A DNA stretch of 40,561 nucleotides, from the NCBI GenBank assembly GCA_027314915.1, contig DAHUZZ010000017.1, forward strand, positions 1-40,561. The letters are read 5' to 3'. Numbering within the stretch: position 1 is the first letter of the stretch; every line of letters begins with the position of its first letter. Positions 7,564-15,207 of the stretch are shown here, piece after piece. The translations under genes and the position numbers were made by a program. This DNA is from Thermoplasmata archaeon (GTDB lineage Archaea > Thermoplasmatota > Thermoplasmata > Lutacidiplasmatales > UBA184). A model generated the notes under the pieces. That model saw only the letters and a program-made list of their open reading frames with translations. It did not search any database and had not been told where the DNA came from.

Positions 7564-8528
7564 GCCGCGCGCCGAGCCTCCCCCCGGCGGCACGGGCCGT
7601 CCTCGACCACGACCGGAGGAGCCTCGCGCGTCTCATCAGCCAGGTCGAGAACCGCGACCGGAGGGTGGAGCCCGTCCTCCGGGCCCTCTATCCCCACACG
7701 GGCCACGCCCGGGTCATCGGCATCGCCGGGCCGCTCGGGGTCGGGAAGTCCTCCCTTGTGAACGCCCTCCTGCGCCACCTGCGCGGAATGGGCCAGAAGG
7801 TCGGGGTGATCGCCATCGACCCCTCGAGCCCGTTCTCGGGCGGCTCGGTGCTCGGCGACCGGATCCGGATCGACCGGGAGGCCGGGGACGACGGCGTCTT
7901 CTTCCGCTCCATGGCGAGCCGCGGCTACGCCGGCGGCATCGCGTCGGCGACCCGGGAGGTCGCCCGGCTCCTCGACGCCTACGGGATGGACCTCGTGCTC
8001 GTGGAGACCGTCGGGAGCGGCCAGGTCGACGTCGAGATCCGCCGGGTCGCCTCCACGAGCGTCGTGGTGCTCGTGCCCCACCTGGGCGACGAGGTCCAGA
8101 GCCTCAAGGCCGGCCTCTTCGAGATCGCGGACGTCTTCTGCGTGAACAAGTCCGACCTCCCCGGCGCGGACGGCGCGGCGCGGTACCTCGCCGACATGGC
8201 CTCCCTCTCGCCCGAGGAGGGGGGACGGTGGCGGCCACCGGTGGTCACGACGTCGGCGATCGGACCCCAGGGGATCCCCGAGCTCTGGGAGGCGGTCCTT
8301 TCGCACGAGCGGTTCCTGGACTCCGACGGGCGCCGGGCCGACGGGGAGCGGGACCGGGTCCGCGCCGAGATCGGCGACCTGGTCCGCGAACGCTTCGACC
8401 GCCGCCTCGAGGCGACGCTGGCCGAGGACCCGAAGCTCCGGGCGCTCGTCGACGAGGTCCTCCGCCGCCGGATCGATCCCCACGCGGCCGCGGACCGGGT
8501 CTTCACGGAGATCGCGCGGCGCGCGTAG
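7560..8528 (+). CDS. meaB: MeaB/ArgK family G-protein chaperone of methylmalonyl-CoA mutase
   Basis: This 322-residue P-loop GTPase protects and reactivates B12-dependent methylmalonyl-CoA mutase. The Walker A loop is GPLGVGKS (57-64). The family segments [37 protein letters not shown] and the GTP-specificity box NKSD all follow in order. A helical C-terminal dimerisation arm (about 255-322) gives the normal length. MeaB proteins were once called ArgK and linked to arginine transport; the adjacent cobalamin subunit makes the mutase role the right reading. Translation is probably coupled to mcmA2. The following methyltransferase starts 6 bp after this stop. Confidence 0.93.
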
Positions 8529-8534
8529 CGTCCG

Positions 8535-9092
8535 ATGATCCCGTTCGCGTGGCTCTCGGTCGCCCTCGTCGCCGTCGTGGTGGTGGTGGTCTACTTCGTC
8601 TACGGCTCGTTCCTGTGCGGGGCGGGCTACCAGCCGAGCTTCCCGAGCGTCGTGGCCCGGATGCTCGAGCTCGCCGAGGTCGGCCCCACCGATCTCCTGC
8701 TCGACCCCGGCGCGGGCACCGGGGCGATCCTCCTCCGGGCCGCGGAGGAGCGCCGGGCGCGCGTGGTGGGCATCGAGATCGAGCCGATCCGTGTCCTCGT
8801 CCTGCGGCTCCGCCGGTGGCTAAGCCCCGCGCGGTCCCGGATCGAGGTCCGGTGGGAGAACATCTTCCGGTCGGACTACCGCCCGGCCACCGTGGTGGCC
8901 GCGTTCCTCTGGCCGGACGCGATGCGCCGGCTCCGTCCCATCTTCGAGTCCCAGCTCGCCCCCGGGACGCGGGTGGTGAGCCACTGGCATCCGGTCCCCG
9001 GGTGGAACCCCGCCCGGGTCGACGGCGAGCGGCGCATCTTCCTCTACCGCTACCCCGAGTGCCGGGGCGGCGCCGGGACCCCGTCGGACTAG
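8535..9092 (+). CDS. Membrane-anchored methyltransferase, FAM173/ATPSc-KMT-like
   Basis: This 185-residue protein starts with one strong membrane helix (about 5-22), followed by a short class I methyltransferase domain. That domain has DLLLDPGAGTGAILL (motif I), VVGIEIEP (motif II) and a compact C-terminal half with VVAAFLWPDAM. An N-terminal anchor with a minimal methyltransferase core resembles the FAM173 family, whose mitochondrial members methylate lysines of ATP synthase subunit c and ADP/ATP carriers. Substrate is unknown here; a membrane protein is the reasonable guess. It lies 6 bp after meaB and is likely co-transcribed. Its TAG stop overlaps the convergent stop of the 47-residue gene in a shared CTAG. 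Confidence 0.75.
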   Translation: MIPFAWLSVALVAVVVVVVYFVYGSFLCGAGYQPSFPSVVARMLELAEVGPTDLLLDPGAGTGAILLRAAEERRARVVGIEIEPIRVLVLRLRRWLSPARSRIEVRWENIFRSDYRPATVVAAFLWPDAMRRLRPIFESQLAPGTRVVSHWHPVPGWNPARVDGERRIFLYRYPECRGGAGTPSD

Positions 9093-9232
9093 GGGTGGTA
9101 GACGAACCAGAGCCCGATCCCGACGGCGAGGACCACGACGATGACCGCTCCGCCGATGTACCATCCGGCGTAGCTGCCTACCTCACCCTCGGGATCCGGC
9201 GGCGTTGGGGCGCGCTGCGGGTTCGCGGTCAT
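9089..9232 (-). CDS. 47-residue single-helix membrane protein
   Basis: A Pro-rich polar N-terminus (about 1-20, MTANPQRAPTPPDPEGE) is followed by one membrane helix (about 24-44) and a three-residue end. I recognise no family. Its ATG overlaps the stop of the cupredoxin-like gene by 4 bp (ATGA), which supports real, coupled translation. Its own stop is the CTAG shared with the convergent methyltransferase. It could be a small membrane partner of the cupredoxin-like protein. Confidence 0.6.
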   Translation of the reverse strand: MTANPQRAPTPPDPEGEVGSYAGWYIGGAVIVVVLAVGIGLWFVYHP

Positions 9233-9912
9233 GGAACGTGAACGGCCCGGAGGACCGGAGGGAGGAGCGGAATCGCGGAGGGGCCGGGGGGATCGGAGGC
9301 GGCGGGATGGGAAGTTCCCTCCGGGGCCAGCGTCAGGGGGGAGGCCGTGACATTGAACGGGCCCCAGAGGCCGAGCTCGGCGTCGCCGGGCACCTGCGAG
9401 ACGTAGCGGTAGCTTCCGGGCGTCGTGGCGGCGAAGTGGAAGGTGTAGTTCGCTCCCTGCGGGATCCCGGTCGTCGCGGTGGAGTTCGACCACCCCGCGC
9501 CGGCGAACGCGGGAGGCTGTCCGACGGGGCCGGTCGAGGGGATCAGCGCCCAGCTCTCGGTGTGGTTCGTGCCCGGGGCCACCGAGAAGTTCATGCTCAC
9601 GGTGCTCCCGGCCGCGACCGCGAAGCAGGGCCCAGGGCTCGTGGCATTGAAACTGCGGGCGCCCCTGGCGTCGGCGACGATCGAGAAGTCGAAGTGGCCG
9701 AGCGCACCATGACCCTGGCAGCTCGAGAGGGGCGGGGTCGGCCCGACGCCGCCCGACCGCGTGCCCGCGATCCCACCGCCCAGGGCGCCGACGACGCCGA
9801 GGTAGCCGACCACGACGGTGATGATGACCCCGAGGACGAAGATCCCGTAAACGAACGTGCGACGCGGGGACCGGTCGGCACCGGTCGAGGGTGAAGGTGC
9901 CGCGACGGCCAT
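9229..9912 (-). CDS. Membrane-anchored cupredoxin-like protein with degenerate copper site
   Basis: This 227-residue protein has a basic N-terminus, one membrane helix (about 20-42) as an uncleaved anchor, and an extracellular beta-sandwich. The segment TNHTESWAL carries His117, where a cupredoxin's first copper histidine would lie. The C-terminal loop VSQVPGDAELGLWG aligns with the sulfocyanin/cupredoxin pattern C-x-VPGH-A-x-x-G-M. Here Ser172, Asp177 and Leu182 stand in place of Cys, His and Met, so a type 1 copper site looks lost. Cys65 and Cys96 could form a disulfide. NxS/T sites (Asn116, Asn155 and others) suggest surface glycosylation. The ATG at 9912 is chosen because the extension upstream of it is Gly/Arg/Pro-rich and overlaps the divergent aquaporin control region. 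Confidence 0.7.
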   Translation of the reverse strand: MAVAAPSPSTGADRSPRRTFVYGIFVLGVIITVVVGYLGVVGALGGGIAGTRSGGVGPTPPLSSCQGHGALGHFDFSIVADARGARSFNATSPGPCFAVAAGSTVSMNFSVAPGTNHTESWALIPSTGPVGQPPAFAGAGWSNSTATTGIPQGANYTFHFAATTPGSYRYVSQVPGDAELGLWGPFNVTASPLTLAPEGTSHPAASDPPGPSAIPLLPPVLRAVHVP

Positions 9913-10068
9913 GCGCGGTGAACCCGAGCCGCCGCCCCCTTTACTCCCCCGGTTCGTACTTCGAGCTCCCACGGCCCCTCGGGCTCCCCGCGCAGGGCGG
10001 GACGGGGGCCTCTTCGCCTCGGGCCCTCGATTTTCCGCGCCGGAGGCCGGGGTCCCCTTCGACACCAT

Positions 10069-10076
10069 ACTTTATC
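10069..10076 (+). promoter_or_regulatory. TATA box of aquaporin gene
   Basis: ACTTTATC lies in an AT-rich patch (CATACTTTATCCTTAG). Its centre is about 26 bp from the aquaporin ATG, which predicts a leaderless transcript. Confidence 0.65.
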
Positions 10077-10098
10077 CTTAGACCCAGGTACGGCCGCG

Positions 10099-10884
10099 AT
10101 GGCCGAGGCACTTGGCGGCAGCGGACGGCGGTACTTGGGCGAACTCCTGGGATCGTTCGGGCTCCTCCTCTTCGGGGGCGGCGCCGCGGTCTTCTCCCTG
10201 ACGGGAGGTGTCTTCGAGTCGCTGGCCCGCGTGGTCCTGGTCTCGACGGCCTTCGGCTTCGGTCTCGCCGCGCTGATCTATGCCCTGGGCGAGTACTCGG
10301 GCGGCCACTACAACCCGGCCGTCACCATTTCGCTCGCCCTCTCGGGGCGGTTCCCCGCCCGGGACGTGGTCCCCTACATCGTCGCCCAGATCATCGGCGG
10401 GGTCCTGGGGATGCTCGTGGTCCTGGGCATCGTCCTCGGCGGTCCGAGCGGCACCGGGTCGATCCAGTCGGCCGCGCAGGCGGCCGCGCTCGGCTCGCAG
10501 TCCTACCAGATGAGCGGGGCGCCGGGCAGCTTCTCGCTCGCCTCGGTCTTCCTGATCGAGGTGGCGATCACCTTCGTCTTCATCATGGTCATCCAGCTCG
10601 CGACCCGGGCCGAGGGCGTGGTCAAGTCCCTCGCGCCGGCCGCGATCGGTTTCGCGCTGTTCGTCGGCAACCTCGTCGCGATCCCCGTGGACGGGGCCTC
10701 GATGAACCCGATCCGGTCCTTCTCGCCGGCGCTGGTCTCCCTCTACTGGACCACCGACCACTGGGCGCTCGTCCAGTCCTGGCTCTTCTGGGTCGCGCCC
10801 ATCGTCGGCGGGATCCTCGCCGCGCTGGTCGAGCGGGCGCTCCGCAGCCCGGCCGCTACGCAGAAGACGGCCCCGACGAACTGA
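10099..10884 (+). CDS. Aquaporin / MIP family channel
   Basis: This 261-residue membrane protein has six hydrophobic helices in the two-fold repeat of the MIP family, which passes water, glycerol or other small neutral solutes. The first pore loop is GGHYNPAVT (NPA at 72-74). The second is SMNPIRSFSPAL: the expected NPA reads NPI (203-205), with the selectivity arginine, Arg206, kept. Alanine to isoleucine in the second box is a real departure and may narrow the pore. A longer loop at about 117-147 separates the halves. The gene is monocistronic with its own leaderless-type promoter. Confidence 0.92.
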   Translation: MAEALGGSGRRYLGELLGSFGLLLFGGGAAVFSLTGGVFESLARVVLVSTAFGFGLAALIYALGEYSGGHYNPAVTISLALSGRFPARDVVPYIVAQIIGGVLGMLVVLGIVLGGPSGTGSIQSAAQAAALGSQSYQMSGAPGSFSLASVFLIEVAITFVFIMVIQLATRAEGVVKSLAPAAIGFALFVGNLVAIPVDGASMNPIRSFSPALVSLYWTTDHWALVQSWLFWVAPIVGGILAALVERALRSPAATQKTAPTN

Positions 10885-10971
10885 ACGGGCGGGAGCGGGA
10901 TCCGGCCGATCCGACGGCCGGCCCGCTCTCCACGGCGGCCCCCGATCCCGGGGGGGCTACGCGCCGGAGCG

Positions 10972-11847
10972 CTACGCGCTCGGCGGCGGATCCTTGGCGG
11001 GCGCCGGCGGGTGCTGCGCCGCGTGCCCGTGGGCGGTCGTGCCCTCGGACTTCGCCGGGCCTGAGCCGTTCTCGGCGGGCAGCTCCGCCGCGGGTTCCTT
11101 CTCCTTGGCGGCCGGGGTCGTGTACTCCTCGATGAGCCGGATGCCCGCGGGCTTGAGCGCGCTCCGGATCCGTTCGATGATGCGGGGCTTCGCGGCCATC
11201 CACGCGAAGTCGAACTTGGAGCGGTCCGGGACGGTGATCGCGACGTGGTGGCCCTTGACCTCGACCCCGAACTCCTTCCCGCGGCCGTACTGGATGTCGA
11301 GGATCCCCCGGACCTGGTCGGCCGGATCGCGGATCTCCTTGAGGATCTTGAACGTCCCGGTGACCTTCCGCCCCGCGAGCGGGGGGTTGAAGTCCACCCG
11401 GACCCGGGCCGCCGTCAGGCTCACGACCCGGCCGCGCCGGCCGTTCACCGTGAGCACCGTCCCGACGTTGAGCTCGGCGTCGTCGCGGCGCATCTCGGGG
11501 AGCCGCGAGATCTCGTGCATGGAGAACAGCTCGATGAGCTTCGGGTCGCGCTCGCCGAACGCCTCGGCGGGCGGGAACTCCCGTTGGAACTCCTTCCCGA
11601 CCTCCGCCTGGGAGAGGGCGTTCTCGATGCCGGAGGGGAAGTACTCGCCGCCGATCTGGTGCGCGCGGGGGCCCATCGTGTGGCCCTCGGGGGTCTTGAG
11701 GCCCGCCTTGGAGGCGACCTCCTCCCGGGTGGTGTCGATGAGCTCCGAGCCGCCGTTCGGGGCATCGGCCCACAGCTCGTAGTCGAGCTCGACGAGCTCG
11801 TGGGATCGGGCGTGCGCGGCGCCCGTGGGAGAGCTGGGAGCGGACAT
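10972..11847 (-). CDS. FKBP-type peptidyl-prolyl cis-trans isomerase, long archaeal form
   Basis: This 291-residue protein resembles long archaeal FKBP/SlyD isomerases, which help proline-limited folding. An N-terminal FKBP half (about 15-90) carries ELVELDYELWAD and GIENALSQAEVGKEF. An inserted flap region follows (about 100-165), with the RRGRVVSL and VDFNPPLAGR segments typical of the SlyD insert-in-flap domain. A further alpha/beta domain (about 165-245) is found in the long archaeal type. The last 45 residues are Pro/Ala/Glu-rich and low in complexity. There is no signal peptide, so it should be cytoplasmic. The ATG at 11847 is 26 bp from a TATA box, predicting a leaderless mRNA. Confidence 0.87.
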   Translation of the reverse strand: MSAPSSPTGAAHARSHELVELDYELWADAPNGGSELIDTTREEVASKAGLKTPEGHTMGPRAHQIGGEYFPSGIENALSQAEVGKEFQREFPPAEAFGERDPKLIELFSMHEISRLPEMRRDDAELNVGTVLTVNGRRGRVVSLTAARVRVDFNPPLAGRKVTGTFKILKEIRDPADQVRGILDIQYGRGKEFGVEVKGHHVAITVPDRSKFDFAWMAAKPRIIERIRSALKPAGIRLIEEYTTPAAKEKEPAAELPAENGSGPAKSEGTTAHGHAAQHPPAPAKDPPPSA

Positions 11848-11869
11848 GCCGCCGCCGAAACGGGGGGCG

Positions 11870-11877
11870 GTTTAAGG
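11870..11877 (-). promoter_or_regulatory. TATA box of FKBP gene
   Basis: CCTTAAAC on the minus strand is centred 26 bp from the FKBP ATG. It contains the TAA stop codon (11872-11874) of the upstream glycosyltransferase, the same arrangement as at 5223-5230. Confidence 0.7.
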
Positions 11878-12927
11878 CTTTGCCACCCCGGGGCTCCGAC
11901 GGCCGCTCCATCCGTAGTGGAGGAAGCCCCGGAACGCCCCGTAGAGCGTCGCCCAGCGGCGGAGGATCTCGAGCGCCCGGAACTTGAGCCCCGGGTAGGT
12001 CCGGTCCTCCCGGAGACCCTGAACCGTCAGGACCACCGCGAGGAGCAGCAGCTCGATCGCGCCGGCGGCGAGGAGGACCCCGCCGAGGGACCGGGTGAGC
12101 GCCGGGATCGCAAGGAGGGCGCCCAGGAGGAGGAGGGCCGGTCCCAGCAGGTAGGGCAGCACCCGGGCCGGCGTCGCCTCGTAGGTGGTCCCGCGGCGGC
12201 GCCAGACCACGTACCCTCCCTCCGCGTAGATGCGCTGCTTGCGGAGGAGCCCCCGGGTCGAGATGTCGGAGAAGTCGTGGCCGACGAACGCCTCCGGCAC
12301 GTAGACGCCCTTCCACCCGGCCGCGAGCGTGCGCACCGCAATCTCCTGGTCCTCGCTCGCCGCGCGCCGGTCGAGCGTGGTGTCGAGGAGGCCGACCTCC
12401 CGGAAGATCCGCGCCCGCCAGGCGGAGTTGCCCATGGGGAGGGCGTGGGGCCGGTACCGGGCGATCCGGTCGTAGAACCGCCGCAGGTACCCGTCGTAGT
12501 ACCGCGCCCCGACGCTCCGGAGCGACTCCGGCGTCGCCGGCGTGGGACCGCCCGTGAACCCGACCTTCGCGTCGGAGAACGGTCGCACCAGGGCCTCGAG
12601 CCACCCCGGCGGGGCGACCTCGTCGGCGTCCAGGAAGGCGATGAACTCGCCCCGGGCCACCCGGAGCGCGATGTTGCGGCTCTCCGGGATGTTGCCGGGA
12701 GCGTCGAGCCTCCGGATCCGAGGATCCCGGGAGGAGTACTCGGCGGTGATGCGCGCGACGGTGTCCGTGATCCCGCCGTCGTCCACCAGCACCTCGTCGG
12801 CCGGGCGATGCTGCTCGAGCAGGCTCTGGAGCGTCCGGGCGACGCGGGGGTCCTTCAGGACCGTCACGATGACCGTCACGGTCCCGGGGTCGATGGGCCG
12901 GAACCCGGGCGGTGCGGGCGCGGCCAT
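11872..12927 (-). CDS. Family 2 glycosyltransferase, membrane-bound
   Basis: This 351-residue protein has a GT-A fold. It shows VTVIVTVLKD at the first strand, DEVLVDDGG, the DxD-type metal box AFLDADE and the acceptor-side ASEDQEIAVR with its catalytic acid. Two or three membrane helices follow (about 255-305). It probably moves a sugar from a nucleotide donor to a lipid carrier or surface glycan on the cytoplasmic face. The gene overlaps the epimerase stop by 1 bp (TGATG), so the pair is an operon that makes and uses a nucleotide sugar. The acceptor cannot be told. Confidence 0.85.
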   Translation of the reverse strand: MAAPAPPGFRPIDPGTVTVIVTVLKDPRVARTLQSLLEQHRPADEVLVDDGGITDTVARITAEYSSRDPRIRRLDAPGNIPESRNIALRVARGEFIAFLDADEVAPPGWLEALVRPFSDAKVGFTGGPTPATPESLRSVGARYYDGYLRRFYDRIARYRPHALPMGNSAWRARIFREVGLLDTTLDRRAASEDQEIAVRTLAAGWKGVYVPEAFVGHDFSDISTRGLLRKQRIYAEGGYVVWRRRGTTYEATPARVLPYLLGPALLLLGALLAIPALTRSLGGVLLAAGAIELLLLAVVLTVQGLREDRTYPGLKFRALEILRRWATLYGAFRGFLHYGWSGRRSPGVAKP

Positions 12928-13889
12928 CAGGGGCCGAACTCGTCCGCGAGGTAGCGGATCGCGCGGTCCACCGCCTCCGCGGAGGTGTGCCGGGGGCTCC
13001 AGCCCAACGCCCGGACCTTCTCGGTGGCGAGCAGCTGCTGGGGCACGTCGCCCACCCACCCGCGCTCGCCGCCCGTGTACTCGATCCGGGCCGTGCCGCC
13101 GTGGGCCTCGACCACCTTCTTCGCGATCTCCGAGACCGGGATCCGGTCGACGGGCCCCAGGTTGAACGCATCGACCGGCGCCGTCATCCGGTCGGCGACG
13201 AACCGCATCCCCTCCACGCAGTCGTCCGCGAGGAGGTACCCCTTGGCCTGGCGGCCGTCCCCGAGCACCTCGAGCCGCCGGGGATCCCGCTTCAGCTTCA
13301 TGAAGAAGTCGTAGAGGACACCGTGGGTCATCCCCGGCCCGATGATGTTCGCGAACCGGTAGAGGATCCCCTGCATCCCGTAGGAGTGGGCGAACGCCGA
13401 GATGAGCGCCTCGGAGCCGAGCTTCCCGGCCGCGTACTGCGACTGCGGGAGGAGCGGGCCGTAATCCTCCGGCGTGGGGAACTTCTCGGGGAACCCGTAG
13501 ACGACGCTCGAGGAGGAGAAGCGGATCCTCTTCACGCCGTGGGCCCGCATCGCCTCGAGGACATGGAAGGTCGCGAGGGTCCCCTGCTCGAGGTCGAGCC
13601 GCGGGTCCTCGGTGCCGCGGCGGATGTCCGGGTTCGCCGCAAGATGCCAGACCTCGGTCGCGCCCTCGAACGAGGGCCGGATCATCTCCGGTCTCAGGAG
13701 GTCGGCCTCGACGAACCGGAACCTCGGGTGGTGGCGGAGCTCGCCCAGGTTCTCGAGCCGGCCCGAGGAGAGGTTGTCGACGACGGTGACCTCCGCGCCG
13801 GAGCGCAGGAGGGAGCCGACCAGGAGGCTGCCGATGGCGCCCGCGCCGCCCGTGACCACCGCCCGCGCCGCGTCGCCCTTCCCGGCCAT
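12927..13889 (-). CDS. NAD-dependent nucleotide-sugar epimerase/dehydratase
   Basis: This extended short-chain dehydrogenase (320 residues from the chosen start) resembles UDP-glucose 4-epimerase (GalE) and relatives. It has the NAD-binding TGGAGAIGS, VVDNLSSG, the catalytic SSSSVVYG serine region and the QYAAGK Tyr-x3-Lys pair, with a small C-terminal substrate domain. An ATG at 13919 would add ten residues but lies inside a strong TATA box (13918-13925). The ATG at 13889, about 32 bp from the box centre, is therefore the likely start. It supplies the downstream GT2 enzyme with a sugar. The exact epimerisation is open. Confidence 0.87.
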   Translation of the reverse strand: MAGKGDAARAVVTGGAGAIGSLLVGSLLRSGAEVTVVDNLSSGRLENLGELRHHPRFRFVEADLLRPEMIRPSFEGATEVWHLAANPDIRRGTEDPRLDLEQGTLATFHVLEAMRAHGVKRIRFSSSSVVYGFPEKFPTPEDYGPLLPQSQYAAGKLGSEALISAFAHSYGMQGILYRFANIIGPGMTHGVLYDFFMKLKRDPRRLEVLGDGRQAKGYLLADDCVEGMRFVADRMTAPVDAFNLGPVDRIPVSEIAKKVVEAHGGTARIEYTGGERGWVGDVPQQLLATEKVRALGWSPRHTSAEAVDRAIRYLADEFGP

Positions 13890-13917
13890 CGGAGAAGCGC
13901 TCCGCACTCGAGGGAGC

Positions 13918-13925
13918 ATATTTAA
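13918..13925 (-). promoter_or_regulatory. TATA box of epimerase/glycosyltransferase operon
   Basis: CTTAAATAT (minus strand) sits about 32 bp from the ATG at 13889. The same AT patch, or the nearby CCATAACG around 13940, may also serve the divergent gene at 13987. Confidence 0.7.
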
Positions 13926-13986
13926 GAGGATACACCCCCCATAACGACGGCGGCCGCGCGGGTCTGCCCCACGCGGGAGCGGGCCT

Positions 13987-14211
13987 ATGCGGACCTACGT
14001 CAGGATGATCTTCGACTCGGAGGGCGCCGGACCGGCCGAGGTCCTTCGCGTGATGAAGGATCTGGGCTTCGAGGAATCGATGGGGATGCACGACTTCGTG
14101 TACAAGTGGAAGGAGCGGGCCCCCTTCGACGAGGTGCTCCAGCTCATCACCACCCTCCACGGGCGGCTCAAGGGTCTCCACGTCTCCTACGAGATCACGA
14201 CGATCACGTAG
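13987..14211 (+). CDS. Small alpha/beta protein of unknown function
   Basis: I do not recognise this 74-residue protein. The predicted order is strand (RTYVRMIFDS), helix (PAEVLRVMKDLGF), strand (SMGMHDFVYKW), helix (FDEVLQLITTLHGRLKG), strand (HVSYEITTI). That could be a ferredoxin-like or ACT-like half fold. Its balanced composition and clean secondary structure mark it as real. It ends 9 bp before the winged-helix gene, and a GNAT follows, so the three form a likely operon. A regulatory or small-molecule-binding role is only a guess. Confidence 0.7.
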   Translation: MRTYVRMIFDSEGAGPAEVLRVMKDLGFEESMGMHDFVYKWKERAPFDEVLQLITTLHGRLKGLHVSYEITTIT

Positions 14212-14220
14212 GCGGGGGCC

Positions 14221-14631
14221 ATGGACGGGAACGACCCCGGCATCCTCGAGCGGGAGATCCTCCTGCACCTGCTCGGTCACCGGGGCCACCAGGTCCGCTT
14301 CGAGGCGGACCAGTGGACCACCGAGTTCGGGATCCTGCGCTCCTTCCCCGGGGTCGATGCGGCCGTGATCCGGCAGACGCTCCGCAACCTCGAGATGAGC
14401 CACTGCATCTACCGGCGGGTGCAGTACGTGATCGGCTACAGCGAGCCGAAGCTCGTCTACTCGCTGACCCCGAGCGGCCACAAGAAGGCGACCGATCTCC
14501 AGGAGGGGGGCCCGGCCGCGCCGCCCGAGGAGATCCCGATGGAGGGGGAGATCCCGCTCGCGAACGACAGCCGGTCCTACTTCAACCTCCGCGGCGTCCT
14601 CACCTCCGACCGGCGGGACGGCGAGAGCTAA
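14221..14631 (+). CDS. Winged-helix DNA-binding protein (putative)
   Basis: This 136-residue protein begins with a helix-rich region (about 8-60: LEREILLHLLGHRG, then VIRQTLRNLEMSHCIYRR). A wing-like stretch follows (about 68-84: VIGYSEPKLVYSLTPSG), the usual pattern of a winged helix-turn-helix. The TPSGHKKA ending is typical of PadR/MarR-like wings. The C-terminal 45 residues are acidic and look disordered. It could regulate the small operon 13987-15207. Its TAA stop abuts the GNAT ATG directly (TAAATG). Confidence 0.62.
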   Translation: MDGNDPGILEREILLHLLGHRGHQVRFEADQWTTEFGILRSFPGVDAAVIRQTLRNLEMSHCIYRRVQYVIGYSEPKLVYSLTPSGHKKATDLQEGGPAAPPEEIPMEGEIPLANDSRSYFNLRGVLTSDRRDGES

Positions 14632-15207
14632 ATGGGCGGCGCCGGCCCCGGCCCGGCGCTCGAGGGGGCGAAGGTCCGGCTCCGGCCCCCCACCCGCGAG
14701 GACCATACGCTCCTCTACGACTGGTACAACGACCCCGACCGGGTCGCGCCGTACGACCGGTTCTCCGCCACGAGCTACGAGGACCTCCTCGGCGAGCTCG
14801 CGGCGGCCCCCGGCGATCCCGCCTCGCTGGCCGCGCGGTACATCGTCGAGCGGCGATCGGACGGCCGTTCCATCGGGATGGTGGGCCACTACACCGCCCA
14901 CCCGGTCCTCTCCATCGTCGAGGTCTGGTACGTCCTCGGGGACCCCGCCGCCCGGGGCCAGGGCTTCGGTCGGGAGGCGGTCGGGCTCCTCGTCACCGAG
15001 CTCTTCCGCACCCTCACCGTGGAGCGCATCGGCGCCACCTGCGACGACGAGAACGTCCCGTCGGCCCGCCTCGTCGAGGGGCTCGGCTTCCGCCAGGAGG
15101 GGCTCCTCCGGGCCGCGCTCTTCCACCACGGCCGGTGGCACGATGTCCGGGTCTACGGGATCACCCGGTCGGAGTGGGCGGCGCGCCCCTCCCGAGGTGG
15201 AATCTGA
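14632..15207 (+). CDS. GNAT family N-acetyltransferase, RimJ/RimL-like
   Basis: This 191-residue protein matches the Acetyltransf_3 (RimJ/RimL) type, which acetylates protein N-termini or small amines. It starts with VRLRPPTREDHTLLYDWYND. The acetyl-CoA site DPAARGQGFGREAV follows at about 102-115. The CDDENVPSARLVEGLGF stretch is the conserved Asn-x-xSxxLxxxxGF element. The C-terminal YGITRSEW is also usual. It directly follows the winged-helix gene. Its last 47 bp overlap the 3' end of alaX on the other strand. Confidence 0.85.
   Translation: MGGAGPGPALEGAKVRLRPPTREDHTLLYDWYNDPDRVAPYDRFSATSYEDLLGELAAAPGDPASLAARYIVERRSDGRSIGMVGHYTAHPVLSIVEVWYVLGDPAARGQGFGREAVGLLVTELFRTLTVERIGATCDDENVPSARLVEGLGFRQEGLLRAALFHHGRWHDVRVYGITRSEWAARPSRGGI

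Noticed and set aside
9229-9912. A working blue-copper electron carrier such as sulfocyanin.
   Set aside because: The Cys, His and Met of the C-terminal copper loop are Ser, Asp and Leu here, so a type 1 copper site is not supported.
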